DNA of 39,853 bases from Halopenitus salinus (GCF_042662125.1 NZ_JBHSXL010000014.1:1-39853); one strand, 5' to 3'. Shown: positions 30,190 to 37,942, counted from the stretch's first letter. The notes: generated by a model from the sequence alone, not told the origin. Program-made: numbers and translations.

Positions 30190-31092
30190 CTACAGCACCG
30201 TCTTTCCGAACGCGCTCGCCGCCAGCTCGGTGGCGAGTTCCGCCGTTCCGTTGTGTTGATCGAGGGTGGGGTTGATCTCCACCATCTCCATCGATCGAAG
30301 GGCGCCGGAGGCGGCGACGTGCTCCATCGCGGCGTGTGCCTCGCGGTAGGTCGCGCCGCCGCGGACGGGCGTGCCGACCCCGGGGGCCTCCGTCGGGTCG
30401 AGCCAGTCGAGATCGAGGCTCACGTGGATCCCGTCGACGCCCGCGCTCGCCGTCGCGATCGCCTCCTCGACGACGGCGGAGATCCCGCGGTCGTCGATCT
30501 CGGACATGGTGTAGGCGGCGATGTCGCGCTCCTCGATCAGTTCACGTTCGGCCGGATCGACGCTGCGAAGGCCGACGAGGACGAGGTTCTCAGCGCGAAA
30601 CCGGGGCGCCGTCGCCCAGGGCATGTCCGCGAACGCGCCGTATCCGAGCGCCGCCGAAAGCGGCATGCCGTGGACGTTCCCGGAGAGGGTCGTCTCCGGC
30701 GTGTTCAGATCTGCGTGAGCGTCGAACCAGATCGCGCCGATGTCCGCGTTGCGGGCGGATCCGCCGAGGGATCCGATGCCGATCGAGTGATCGCCGCCGA
30801 GGACGAGCGGGACGTCGCCGACCGCGAGCGCCTCCGAGACCTCGTCGGCGAGTCGCGAGCAGACGTCGGCGGTCTCACGGAGGAACTTCGCCGAGCCGGT
30901 CTCCGGCGCGTCGCGGTCCGAGTCGAGTTCCTCCGCGCGCGGGACGGCGAGGTCCCCGTGGTCGCGGGAGTCGATCCCCGCGTCGGCGAGTTCCTCGGCG
31001 AGTCCGGCGTACCGGATCGCCGATGGTCCCATGTCGACGCCGCGTCGGTTGGCGCCGTAGTCGGTCGGCGCGCCGATGATCCGAACGGTCAT
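30190..31092 (-). CDS. rocF: Arginase
   Basis: Mn-dependent ureohydrolase of 300 residues making ornithine and urea from arginine. Metal ligands are H102 (GGDHS), D125/H127/D129 (FDAHADLN), and D227/D229 (SLDLDW). The substrate-loop sequence SGNVHGMPLSAALG is characteristic of arginase, where agmatinases differ, which favours arginase over agmatinase or formimidoylglutamase. ATG start MTVRIIGAPTDYGANRRGVDMGP is the family standard. The gene is divergent from an Rrf2-like regulator, and three tandem 22-bp repeats lie 48-107 bases upstream of its start; control through these is likely. A weak TATA-like GGTTCAAG is seen about 27 bases upstream. Confidence 0.88.
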   Translation of the reverse strand: MTVRIIGAPTDYGANRRGVDMGPSAIRYAGLAEELADAGIDSRDHGDLAVPRAEELDSDRDAPETGSAKFLRETADVCSRLADEVSEALAVGDVPLVLGGDHSIGIGSLGGSARNADIGAIWFDAHADLNTPETTLSGNVHGMPLSAALGYGAFADMPWATAPRFRAENLVLVGLRSVDPAERELIEERDIAAYTMSEIDDRGISAVVEEAIATASAGVDGIHVSLDLDWLDPTEAPGVGTPVRGGATYREAHAAMEHVAASGALRSMEMVEINPTLDQHNGTAELATELAASAFGKTVL

Positions 31093-31139
31093 GGGGTGAC
31101 CGTGGGCGGGGGCCGGCTTGAACCCCGGGGTCGAGAGTT

Positions 31140-31199
31140 GGATCACCATCCATCGGAGGTCGGATCACCATCCATCGGAGGTCGGATCACCATCCATCG
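31140..31199. repeat. Tandem 22-bp repeats between rocF and the Rrf2-like gene
   Basis: Two complete 22-base units (31140-31161, 31162-31183) and a third of 16 bases (31184-31199) are identical. Each contains GGATcaccATCC, a small inverted repeat. They end one base before the TATA region of the Rrf2-like gene. Iterated sites in a divergent promoter usually bind a regulator. Confidence 0.85.
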
Positions 31200-31200
31200 A

Positions 31201-31207
31201 GTTTAAA
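31201..31207 (+). promoter_or_regulatory. TATA box of the Rrf2-like regulator gene
   Basis: GTTTAAA lies 25-31 bases before the ATG and directly after the third tandem repeat. Confidence 0.6.
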
Positions 31208-31231
31208 CCGGAGCCGCGAGTAGTGGTCCGT

Positions 31232-31765
31232 ATGTCATCGATCGAGCTGACGTCGAGTCAGAAAACCATTCTCACCGCCCTCATCAACCTCTACCGCGAG
31301 GAGGACGGAGCGGTCAAAGGCGAGGAGATCGCATCGGAGGTCGACAGAAATCCGGGAACCATCCGCAACCAGATGCAGAGCCTGAAGGCCCTCCAGCTCG
31401 TCGAGGGCGTCCCCGGCCCGAAGGGCGGGTACAAGCCGACCGCGAACGCCTACGAGGCGCTCGACGTCCAGCAGATGGACGAGCCGGCGAACGTCGACAT
31501 CCGACACAACGGCGAGTTCGTCGAGGACGCGAACGTCGACGACATCGACCTCTCGAGCGTCCACCACCCGGAGCTCTGTCGCGCGGAGATCCACCTCCAG
31601 GGCTCGGTACGGGACTTCAACGAGGGCGACTCCGTGACGGTCGGTCCGACGCCGCTGTCGAAGCTGCTCATCGAGGGAACCATCGACGGCAAGGACGACA
31701 CCTCGAACGTCCTCATCCTTCGGATCGACGACATGCGTGCCCCGGTCGAGGAACCCTCCCACTGA
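31232..31765 (+). CDS. Rrf2-like winged-helix regulator
   Basis: Protein of 177 residues with an N-terminal winged helix-turn-helix at about 5-75 (LTSSQKTILTALINLYREE, NPGTIRNQMQSLKALQLVEGV) and the wing GPKGGYKPT typical of Rrf2-type or related regulators. The C-terminal 90 residues (HNGEFVEDANVDDIDLSS onward) are acidic and beta-rich with one Cys and several His, maybe a ligand or redox-sensing part; no iron-sulfur Cys triad is present. The tandem repeats sit next to its TATA box, so autoregulation and control of the divergent arginase gene are likely. The family name is a moderate-confidence call. Confidence 0.7.
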   Translation: MSSIELTSSQKTILTALINLYREEDGAVKGEEIASEVDRNPGTIRNQMQSLKALQLVEGVPGPKGGYKPTANAYEALDVQQMDEPANVDIRHNGEFVEDANVDDIDLSSVHHPELCRAEIHLQGSVRDFNEGDSVTVGPTPLSKLLIEGTIDGKDDTSNVLILRIDDMRAPVEEPSH

Positions 31766-31837
31766 TCGCGTTCGGTACTATCGCTCCGGCGCTGATCGCT
31801 TTCTGTATTGATCGATTTCGGTATTGATCCTTTCGAC
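31763..31837 (+). repeat. Degenerate 16-bp repeats after the Rrf2-like stop
   Basis: Units of the form TGATCGnnTTCnGTAT start at 31763, 31793, 31809 and (truncated) 31825. The first includes the gene's TGA stop. The T-rich, repetitive stretch lies between convergent genes and may act as a transcription terminator. The rest of the spacer to 31937 shows nothing else. Confidence 0.55.
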
Positions 31838-31937
31838 GCCGAGCACGCCGGACCCAAAGAGCGACCGAGAACGTTCGACGATCCGGGCCCCGTTCGAAGC
31901 TGAACGGTTTGCCGTTACCCGCGGTCGTTCCGCCTTT

Positions 31938-33116
31938 TCACATGTCGCCGAAGGCGCTCACGCCTCGTCCGGCGGAGGAGACCTTCGCGATCCATCGGCT
32001 CGCGATGCCCTTTTTCAGGAGCTTCGCGCCGGGACCGCCGAAGGTCGAGATCGGGACGCCGGAGACGTCGTGGGCGACCGCGCGGTCGCCGACCGAGATG
32101 ACGGTTCCCTTGTCCTCGTGTCGCCAGGTCTTGAGCGGGGCGCCGCGGGCCGCACGCGCGAGGTTCTCGCCGGCGACCTCGGCGGCCTGCCAGGCGGCCT
32201 GGGCGGTCGGGGGCGCGACCTCGTCGTCACCTTGGTCGACGAGCGCGGTGTCGCCGATCGCGAAGACGCGGTCGTCGCTCGTGGTGAAATCGGACTGCGC
32301 GACGACGCGGTTCGAGCGGTCGTCCTTCTCGACGTCGACGGCCTCGAGCTCCTCGTGGCCGGTGATGCCGCCGGTCCAGACGAGCACGTCGTAGGGGAGT
32401 TCCTCGGGCTCCTCGTCCTCGCCGCCGCCGAGGTAGACGGACTCCTCGTCGGCCCGCGAGATGAAGTCGCCGGTGAGGATCTCGATGTCGGCGTCCTGGA
32501 GACGCTTGCGGAGCGCGCCCTGGATCTCCGGGTCGTTGCCCGGGAAGACCTCGTCGAGCCCCTCGATGAGTTTGATCTCGATCGGGGCGCGGTGTTTGTC
32601 GCGGTACTCCGCGATCTCGCCGGCCGTCTGGATCCCCGAGAGCCCGGCGCCGCCGACGAGCACCTGTGCGGGGTCCGACTGGGTCGCCTCGGAGGCCGCC
32701 GCGCGAACGTCGTCGTGGATCGCGTGGGCGTCCTCGAGCCCCTTCAGCTGGTGGGCGTTCTCCCGGAGCCCCTCGATCCCGAAGAAGGCGGTCGTCGAGC
32801 CGATCGCCAAGAGGAGGTAGTCGTACTCGACGCTCGTGCCGTCGTCGGTCTCGACCACGCGCTCGTCGACGTCGACGTCGGTCACCCGCCCCTGCACGAA
32901 GCGGGTCGAACGGGACTTGATCTCCTCGACCGGGATCGTGATCTTCGATTCGGTCGAGGGATCGCGGATCACCCGATGGACCTCGTGGAGGACCAGGTGG
33001 TAGTCGTGTTCGGATATCCACGTGACGTCGATCTCGTCTTCGGCCTCAGCCTCGAGCGACTTGATGGCGCCCGAACCGGCGTATCCGGAGCCGACGACGA
33101 CAACTTGCGTACTCAT
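31938..33116 (-). CDS. Type II NADH dehydrogenase-like FAD oxidoreductase
   Basis: Flavoprotein of 392 residues, NDH-2/sulfide:quinone reductase-like. The FAD-binding motif VVVGSGYAGSGAI (5-17) and the NAD(P)H-binding motif VLVGGAGLSGIQTAGEIAE (about 150-168) are clear; the second FAD motif is RVFAIGDTAL. The C-terminal region (LLKKGIASRWIAKV) is amphipathic and likely touches the membrane face. It would pass electrons from NADH to the quinone pool without proton pumping. No paired redox-active Cys as in sulfide:quinone reductase is apparent. Own TATA at 33140-33145. Confidence 0.84.
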   Translation of the reverse strand: MSTQVVVVGSGYAGSGAIKSLEAEAEDEIDVTWISEHDYHLVLHEVHRVIRDPSTESKITIPVEEIKSRSTRFVQGRVTDVDVDERVVETDDGTSVEYDYLLLAIGSTTAFFGIEGLRENAHQLKGLEDAHAIHDDVRAAASEATQSDPAQVLVGGAGLSGIQTAGEIAEYRDKHRAPIEIKLIEGLDEVFPGNDPEIQGALRKRLQDADIEILTGDFISRADEESVYLGGGEDEEPEELPYDVLVWTGGITGHEELEAVDVEKDDRSNRVVAQSDFTTSDDRVFAIGDTALVDQGDDEVAPPTAQAAWQAAEVAGENLARAARGAPLKTWRHEDKGTVISVGDRAVAHDVSGVPISTFGGPGAKLLKKGIASRWIAKVSSAGRGVSAFGDM

Positions 33117-33139
33117 ACCACAGGGTGGACGGCCATCGG

Positions 33140-33145
33140 ATAAAG
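33140..33145 (-). promoter_or_regulatory. TATA box of the NDH-2-like gene
   Basis: CTTTAT on the minus strand lies 24-29 bases before the ATG. Confidence 0.5.
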
Positions 33146-33206
33146 TCGCTTTGGAACCGTTCCACGCCGGGATCCGTACCCGATCGACGTCCCGTCGCGG
33201 CGATCC

Positions 33207-34028
33207 TCACTCGATCGAGAGCCCGGCGTGGAACCGGTCCGCGCCGGCCTCGGCCACCCGCTCGTCCATGCGCGCGAGCAGCTTCACCGCGAGACTCGCG
33301 GTCTCGACCGCACGCGAGTCGCCCTCGGTTCGGAACTCCCCGGTCGACCGGTTGGCGTAGACCGCACAGACCGCCCCGGCGCGAAGTCCGTACACGTTCG
33401 CGAGCGTGAGGATGGCGCTCGCCTCCATCTCGACGTTCTTCACGTTCGCCTCGCGTAGTTCATCGAGGAGGTCCGCCGATCCGGCCGCCTCGAAGCCGTC
33501 GAATCCGGGGCGACCCTGTCCGGCATAAAACGAGTCCGCGCTCATCGTGATGCCGACGTGATAGTCGTATCCGAGCCGCTCGGCGGCCGCGACGAGCGCG
33601 GAGACGACCTCGTCGCTCGCGACGGCGGGGTAGTCCTCGCGGACGTATTCGTCGCTCGTTCCCTCCTGTCTGACGGCGCCGCTCGTGATGACGAGATCGC
33701 CGACGTCCATCTCCGGACGGAGGGCGCCACAGGACCCGACCCGGATGAAGGTGTCCGCGTCCGCACGCGCGAGCTCCTCGAGCGCGATGGCGGCCGACGG
33801 CGATCCGATCCCGGTCGAGGTGATGGAGATCGGGACCCCGTCGTACCGGCCGGTCACGGTGCGGTACTCCCGGTGGCGGGCGACCTCCTCGGCGGCGTCC
33901 CAGATCGAGTCGACGACGTCGACGCGCTCGGGGTTTCCGGGGAGGAGGACGCTCGGTGCGACGTCCTCAGAGGAGACCTCGAGGTGATACTGTACCTCCG
34001 TGTTCGGATCCTCGCTGTCGCCGGGCAT
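33207..34028 (-). CDS. udp: Uridine phosphorylase-type nucleoside phosphorylase
   Basis: Nucleoside phosphorylase-I family enzyme of 273 residues, splitting uridine (or a purine nucleoside) with phosphate to ribose-1-phosphate and base. Phosphate-binding LLPGNPERV (28-36), STGIGSPSAAIALEEL (about 70-85), RVGSCGAL and the substrate-binding NVEMEASAILTLA (Glu-Met-Glu) are visible. The uridine phosphorylase type is suggested by IGSPSAAI and by the GQGRP region; adenosine or purine specificity cannot be excluded. A TATA at 34052-34058 supports the MPGDSED start. It is divergent from a zinc-ribbon gene. Confidence 0.83.
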   Translation of the reverse strand: MPGDSEDPNTEVQYHLEVSSEDVAPSVLLPGNPERVDVVDSIWDAAEEVARHREYRTVTGRYDGVPISITSTGIGSPSAAIALEELARADADTFIRVGSCGALRPEMDVGDLVITSGAVRQEGTSDEYVREDYPAVASDEVVSALVAAAERLGYDYHVGITMSADSFYAGQGRPGFDGFEAAGSADLLDELREANVKNVEMEASAILTLANVYGLRAGAVCAVYANRSTGEFRTEGDSRAVETASLAVKLLARMDERVAEAGADRFHAGLSIE

Positions 34029-34051
34029 GGAGGGGCTTCGACGCGGGCGGG

Positions 34052-34058
34052 TAAATAT
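34052..34058 (-). promoter_or_regulatory. TATA box of udp
   Basis: ATATTTA on the minus strand lies 24-30 bases before the ATG; one of the clearest TATA boxes in the window. Confidence 0.6.
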
Positions 34059-34096
34059 CACGGCGGTGGATCCGCCTCGACCTCGCGGGCACACCT

Positions 34097-34103
34097 TCTT
34101 TAG
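34097..34103 (+). promoter_or_regulatory. TATA box of the zinc-ribbon gene
   Basis: TCTTTAG lies 23-29 bases before the ATG and abuts a perfect inverted repeat. Confidence 0.5.
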
Positions 34104-34124
34104 GGAGGGGGCGAAAGCCCTCCC
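34103..34124. promoter_or_regulatory. Inverted repeat between TATA and start of the zinc-ribbon gene
   Basis: GGGAGGG (34103-34109) and CCCTCCC (34118-34124) are perfect arms with an 8-base spacer. The repeat fills the space between the TATA box and the ATG. It could be a repressor site or, if transcribed, a hairpin touching the start codon. Confidence 0.5.
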
Positions 34125-34125
34125 C

Positions 34126-34305
34126 ATGGTCGAAGCATTCGTTCGACTCCAGTGTCCGGAGTGTTCGAAGGACTGGGAGGAGTCGCCGAGCGATCTCCCC
34201 GATCTCCGTACGAACTTCAGCTGCCAGGACTGTCACGCCACGCGCCGGCTCACGGAGTTCATGCGGACCGAACGCGATCTCGAGGCGGTCAAACAGTTCC
34301 AGTGA
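34126..34305 (+). CDS. 59-residue zinc-ribbon protein
   Basis: Small protein with two CxxC knuckles, C10-P-E-C13 and C33-Q-D-C36, spaced like a zinc ribbon, then a basic-acidic helix (RLTEFMRTERDLEAVKQFQ). The ATG start MVEAFVRLQC is placed by the TATA spacing. The protein looks like a conserved haloarchaeal family of unknown role (DUF7836-like). Proteins of this build may bind nucleic acids or act as adaptors in translation or transcription; a next-door translation factor (aIF2-beta) is suggestive only. Confidence 0.78.
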   Translation: MVEAFVRLQCPECSKDWEESPSDLPDLRTNFSCQDCHATRRLTEFMRTERDLEAVKQFQ

Positions 34306-34374
34306 TCACCTCGATCGATCGTTCACGGATCCTAACCGGGGCGAAGTGAATCCCGACGATCGTCGCCACGGCGA

Positions 34375-34779
34375 TCACTCGCCGGTCGCCGAGACCGCGC
34401 CGCAGGCGTCACACTTGATCACGCGCGTTCCGCGTTCGGTCTGCAGGCGCGTGTCGGGGAGCCCGCATTCGGGACAGATGACGAACGCCTCGAGGTAGTC
34501 GTCGACGGCCGCCTCGATCCGATCCGTCCGAAAGTCGCCGGTCAGACGGGCGCGCCCGCGCTCGTCGATCTGCGCGCTGGTTCCCAGTTCGGTCTGGAGA
34601 TACTGCAGGAGGTGGTCGGCCTCCCTGTCGAGCCGGTCGACGACGTCCTGGAAGTTCTCGAAGACGGTCGCGTGCCCCTCGGTTCTGACCTCGGGCGTGG
34701 GGACCTCGAATCGGTCCCGCTGTTCGTGGATGTCCGGCGTCTCCTCGAGTGCGCGATCGAGTCGATCGTCGTAGTCCAT
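34375..34779 (-). CDS. Translation initiation factor aIF2 subunit beta
   Basis: Archaeal IF2-beta of 134 residues, part of the aIF2 trimer that brings initiator Met-tRNA to the small ribosomal subunit. The N-terminal helix precedes the alpha-beta core (VFENFQDVVDRLDREADHLLQYLQTELGTS), and the C-terminal zinc ribbon uses C102/C105 (CPEC) and C123/C126 (CDAC). Length and layout match the family. It starts with ATG; a TATA-like CTTTAAT lies about 28 bases upstream. It is divergent from the UPF0058 gene. Confidence 0.93.
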   Translation of the reverse strand: MDYDDRLDRALEETPDIHEQRDRFEVPTPEVRTEGHATVFENFQDVVDRLDREADHLLQYLQTELGTSAQIDERGRARLTGDFRTDRIEAAVDDYLEAFVICPECGLPDTRLQTERGTRVIKCDACGAVSATGE

Positions 34780-34803
34780 ACGCGATCGTTCCCGCGGAAT
34801 CGG

Positions 34804-34810
34804 ATTAAAG
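34804..34810 (-). promoter_or_regulatory. TATA box of the aIF2-beta gene
   Basis: CTTTAAT on the minus strand lies 25-31 bases before the ATG. Confidence 0.55.
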
Positions 34811-34897
34811 CTTCGCGGCGAACGTGCGCTGATCCCTTGAATACGAGGGATAGGGGGCGTCTACGTCGAGATGCATGTTAACGGTTATCAGGATAAT

Positions 34898-34906
34898 ACT
34901 ATAAAC
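34898..34906 (+). promoter_or_regulatory. Strong TATA box of the UPF0058 gene
   Basis: ACTATAAAC lies 26-34 bases before the ATG, within an AT-rich stretch from 34873. It is the best TATA match in the window and suggests strong expression. Confidence 0.6.
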
Positions 34907-34931
34907 CTCCGGTCGCTACCATCGTCTGCTC

Positions 34932-35165
34932 ATGAAGAAACAAGAGCTCATTCACCTGCACGGCCTTCTTTCGGAAGTACGAAAACAGTGTGAACACTGG
35001 GACGAGGATCTCGATCTCGAGGCGTACGAGACGATGGGCGTAAAACCGACATCGATCCACAAATCGAAGACCGACCACAAGGCCGCCGTTTTTAAACTCG
35101 CGAAGGGGATCACCGCACCGATGGAGGAGGCCGACTCCGAGACGCTGGCCCCCACCGCGGACTGA
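34932..35165 (+). CDS. UPF0058 family protein
   Basis: Protein of 77 residues beginning MKKQELIHLHGLLSEVRKQCE, the well-conserved start of the UPF0058 family (PF01893), restricted to archaea. It is mostly helical, with SIHKSKTDHKAAVFKLAKGI in the C-terminal half. No function is established; the basic helix could bind nucleic acids. A strong TATA box precedes it. Convergent with the UPF0212 gene; the 159-base spacer between them holds no further gene or clear structure. Confidence 0.9.
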   Translation: MKKQELIHLHGLLSEVRKQCEHWDEDLDLEAYETMGVKPTSIHKSKTDHKAAVFKLAKGITAPMEEADSETLAPTAD

Positions 35166-35324
35166 ATCGACGACACCGACGCATCCTGCCTGACGCCAAA
35201 CCGCGTAGTGGCGACGTCGTTTCGACCGGAGCGCCGGTCCAGAAGTCGCACCATCCAGCTACCGCGTCGTGTCCGCCTCACGAGCGCGTCGAATCCGTTC
35301 TCGCGAGCGTTCCGGTCCTCATCC

Positions 35325-35852
35325 TCACGAGCGTTCGGACTCCTCCACCATCTCCTCGAACTCGGGAAGTAGATCCTCGTCGCCGTCGTTCCCTTCACCA
35401 TCGCCGCTGTTGACCTCGTGTTCATCGCCGCCGTCGTCCCCGTGGTCTTCGTCACCGCCGTCCTCCCGCTTTTCGTCACCCTCGACCTCGTGGTCCTCGC
35501 CATCGTCGTCTTCGTCCTCCTCGAGGATCTCCACCTCGAGAACCGAAAGCGGAATGTTGTGCAGCCGCTGTCCGATCTCCTTGCGGGCGATCCTGGAGGC
35601 GTGTTCGCGCCGATCCACGTTGAACACCGTCATCTCCAGCTCGAGCGCCACGAGCGCCTCGTCGGCCGCGATGAAGGCGGGCGGCAGCTCCTCCCCGCCC
35701 GGCGAGGTCCGCGATCCCATGTCGATCTCGACGTAGTTGAGATCGGGGTTCAACATCTCGCCCGTCTTCGAGATGGCGATCCGGATCGCCTCGTCGGCGT
35801 TCTCTACGTCGTATACCGGAACCGCTGCCTCGACGACGACTCGACAATCCAT
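35325..35852 (-). CDS. UPF0212 (DUF555) protein with an acidic tail
   Basis: The first 110 residues (MDCRVVVEAAVPVYDVENADEAIRIA in part, then GEMLNPDLNYVEIDMGSR, FNVDRREHASRIARKEIGQRL) match the archaeal UPF0212/DUF555 family, function unknown. After about residue 112 a 60-residue tail is almost entirely Asp, Glu, Gly, His and Asn, with EDHEVEGDE-type repeats, ending in a short helix LLPEFEEMVEESERS. The usual family length is about 115-120, so the tail is an addition. It may be disordered and metal-binding or a solubility tag. ATG chosen at the family start; the inframe extension upstream has no conservation. Confidence 0.83.
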   Translation of the reverse strand: MDCRVVVEAAVPVYDVENADEAIRIAISKTGEMLNPDLNYVEIDMGSRTSPGGEELPPAFIAADEALVALELEMTVFNVDRREHASRIARKEIGQRLHNIPLSVLEVEILEEDEDDDGEDHEVEGDEKREDGGDEDHGDDGGDEHEVNSGDGEGNDGDEDLLPEFEEMVEESERS

Positions 35853-35920
35853 CGTGGTAGTAGCTAACGCACGAGGGGGTATGAAGCTTCGGCCGACCGA
35901 CCGCGAACGGCCGGAGACGG

Positions 35921-36847
35921 TCACTCACCGCCCGATCGGAGGTAATGGAAGACGTACGTCTGTGTATAGCCCGCGACTGGCCCGCCGAACTGATCGCGGA
36001 TCGCCCGTGACGTCTCGACGTACCCGCCGCGGTCGCAGTCGGGGTACCGGTCGGCGATGACCGAGCGGATCCAGGTGTCGAGCGGGACCGCCTCGAGGAA
36101 CCCGAGCGAGAACAACGCGACGCAGTCCGCCACCTTTTGCCCGACGCCGACGAATCGGGTCAGCCACTCGCGGGCCGCCTCGTAGTCCATGTCGGCCGCC
36201 ATCTCCGGACGGGCCTCGCCGTCGGCGACCATGCGCGCCGTTTTCATCACGTAGGGGGCACGATACCCCAACGAGAGGTCCCGGAGATCCTCCTCGTCGG
36301 CTGCGGCGAGCGCGTCGGGGGTCGGAAACGCGTGATAGGTCTCGCCGTCGAAGTCGATCGGGTCGCCGTAGGCGTCCTCGAGACGCCGCTGCATCCCGTG
36401 GATCCGGGAGACGCGCATCTGTGCGGAACAGATGAACGAGACGAGACACGAAAACGGCGGGTCGCGAACGAGCCGCATCCCCTCGTACGCGTCGTATGCC
36501 CGTTCGAAGAGCGGATCGTCGGGCGTCCCGGCCAGGATGGCCTCCAGGTCGTCGTCGAGTCGAAGGAGGTGTGTGAGGATCCCCGTCGCGTCCGTCGTCG
36601 ACTCCCACTCGAGGGTGCCGTCCCGTACCCCTCCTCGCTGTCGGACCCGGACCACCGCCCGCTCGTCGTTCACACCCTCGATCGGGGGAACCACGGTGTA
36701 ATAGGTGTGGTCGCCGCCGTGTGCGCCATCGGCCTCGTAGGCACGCCCGTCCGCGCGCCGCCAGAGGTAACTCTGGCCGCTCTCGAGAGTGGCCTGGAGG
36801 TCGAACGGTCCGTCGAGCGAGCCGACGTCGATCGCGCCGCGTTCCAT
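35921..36847 (-). CDS. OGG1-type 8-oxoguanine DNA glycosylase
   Basis: Base-excision repair enzyme of 308 residues with an HhH-GPD fold. The N-terminal OGG_N-like domain (GPFDLQATLESGQSYLWRR) is followed by PFSCLVSFICSAQ and the helix-hairpin-helix GVGQKVADCVALFSLGF with the Schiff-base Lys238 and the catalytic Asp257 in AVPLDTWI. Eukaryotic OGG1 has the same K-V-A-D-C and VPVD arrangement. It removes 8-oxoguanine opposite C and can nick the strand. Start MERGAIDVGSLDG; an inframe start 16 codons upstream is less likely. Divergent from the SRPBCC gene. Confidence 0.87.
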   Translation of the reverse strand: MERGAIDVGSLDGPFDLQATLESGQSYLWRRADGRAYEADGAHGGDHTYYTVVPPIEGVNDERAVVRVRQRGGVRDGTLEWESTTDATGILTHLLRLDDDLEAILAGTPDDPLFERAYDAYEGMRLVRDPPFSCLVSFICSAQMRVSRIHGMQRRLEDAYGDPIDFDGETYHAFPTPDALAAADEEDLRDLSLGYRAPYVMKTARMVADGEARPEMAADMDYEAAREWLTRFVGVGQKVADCVALFSLGFLEAVPLDTWIRSVIADRYPDCDRGGYVETSRAIRDQFGGPVAGYTQTYVFHYLRSGGE

Positions 36848-36960
36848 CGTGATGGAGGAGGCGACCACGAGGTATCGGCGTTTCGATGCCGTCAAGCGGC
36901 GTCACACGGCGGCGGGTTGGTCCACGGATCCCTTTTGCCGATGGCGACCGTACCGGAGGT

Positions 36961-37440
36961 ATGCCGACGTACCGCCGTCGAACCCGTATCGCGGCTCCCC
37001 TCGAGCGCGTCTGGGAGTTCCACTCGCGAGTCGGGGGATTGACCGCGTTGACCCCGGACTGGATGAACCTGCGGATCGACGCCGTGGTCGGTCCCGACGG
37101 CGAGGACGACCCTGAGGTCCTCGAGGAGGGGGCCCGGATCAGCATGTCGATCCGACCGTTCGGCATCGCTCCGCGACGGGGATGGACCTCCCACATCCGG
37201 CGTCGTCGATCGAAGCCCGGACGCGCGTACTTCGTCGACGAGATGACGGACGGGCCCTTCCCGAAGTGGGTCCACACGCACCTCCTTTTCGCGGACGGCG
37301 AGGAGACGGTGCTCGTCGACGACGTCGAGTATCGAATGCCGGTCGCGAGCGTGAGCGACCGACTCGATCCGATCGTGCAGGTCGGCTTCGAGGCCATGTT
37401 CCGCGATCGCCACCGGAAGACGCGAACGCTTCTCGAGTGA
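36961..37440 (+). CDS. SRPBCC (START-like) family protein
   Basis: Protein of 159 residues with the SRPBCC fold features: start MPTYRRRTRIAAPLERVWEFHSRVGGL, the turn TALTPDWMNLRI, a mid-region YFVDEMTDGPFPKWVHTHLLF, and a C-terminal long helix (PIVQVGFEAMFRDRHRKTRTLLE). The family binds hydrophobic ligands in a deep cavity and includes polyketide cyclases and lipid carriers. Haloarchaeal members of this kind are annotated as cyclase/dehydrase without a proven substrate. TTTTG about 26 bases upstream could be the TATA box. Confidence 0.78.
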   Translation: MPTYRRRTRIAAPLERVWEFHSRVGGLTALTPDWMNLRIDAVVGPDGEDDPEVLEEGARISMSIRPFGIAPRRGWTSHIRRRRSKPGRAYFVDEMTDGPFPKWVHTHLLFADGEETVLVDDVEYRMPVASVSDRLDPIVQVGFEAMFRDRHRKTRTLLE

Positions 37441-37519
37441 CTACGAGGCGGATCGGGATCGAGGCTCCCTTCGACGTTCGGGCCAGTCAAGCTAAGTCGG
37501 TCGAAACCGATCGGCGGGC

Positions 37520-37942
37520 ATGGACATCGAGATCTCCGACGTCGACCACGTGGCGTTGCGCGTCACCGATCTCGAGGCGTCGCTCGCGTTCTATCGCGAC
37601 CTGCTCGGACTGCCCGTCCGCGACCGCGACCGCTACGAGGCGGGAGAGGTTCCCTACGTGGCCGTCGTGGCGGGCGGACGACACCTCCATCTGGTGCCGA
37701 CCGCTCCCGACGAGATCGACGGCGAGTCCCTCGACGTCGGCGGCGAACACGTCTGTCTGCTCGTCCGTTCGGACGACGTCGACGCCACCACACAGCTCGA
37801 CGACGTCCTCTCGGCGATCGAGGCGGCCGGCTACGAGGTCGAAGCGAACGAGCCGCGCAAACGGTACGGCGCCTACGGCCGCGACTGGGCGGCGTACGTC
37901 CGCGATCCCGACGGGCGCCGCGTGGAGATCAAGGTCCACTAG
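37520..37942 (+). CDS. VOC (glyoxalase/bleomycin resistance) family protein
   Basis: Vicinal oxygen chelate protein of 140 residues with two babbb halves. Possible metal ligands are H10 (VDHVALRV), H57 (RHLHLVPT region), H77 (GGEHVCLLV) and E137 (RRVEIKVH). DPDGRRVEI is the typical end of the second half. Family roles include glyoxalase I, extradiol dioxygenases and fosfomycin-type resistance enzymes; which one applies is not shown. CTAAG about 27 bases upstream is a weak TATA. Confidence 0.83.
   Translation: MDIEISDVDHVALRVTDLEASLAFYRDLLGLPVRDRDRYEAGEVPYVAVVAGGRHLHLVPTAPDEIDGESLDVGGEHVCLLVRSDDVDATTQLDDVLSAIEAAGYEVEANEPRKRYGAYGRDWAAYVRDPDGRRVEIKVH

Noticed and set aside
31140..31199. CRISPR array
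   Set aside because: The repeats are directly adjacent with no spacers and lie in a promoter.
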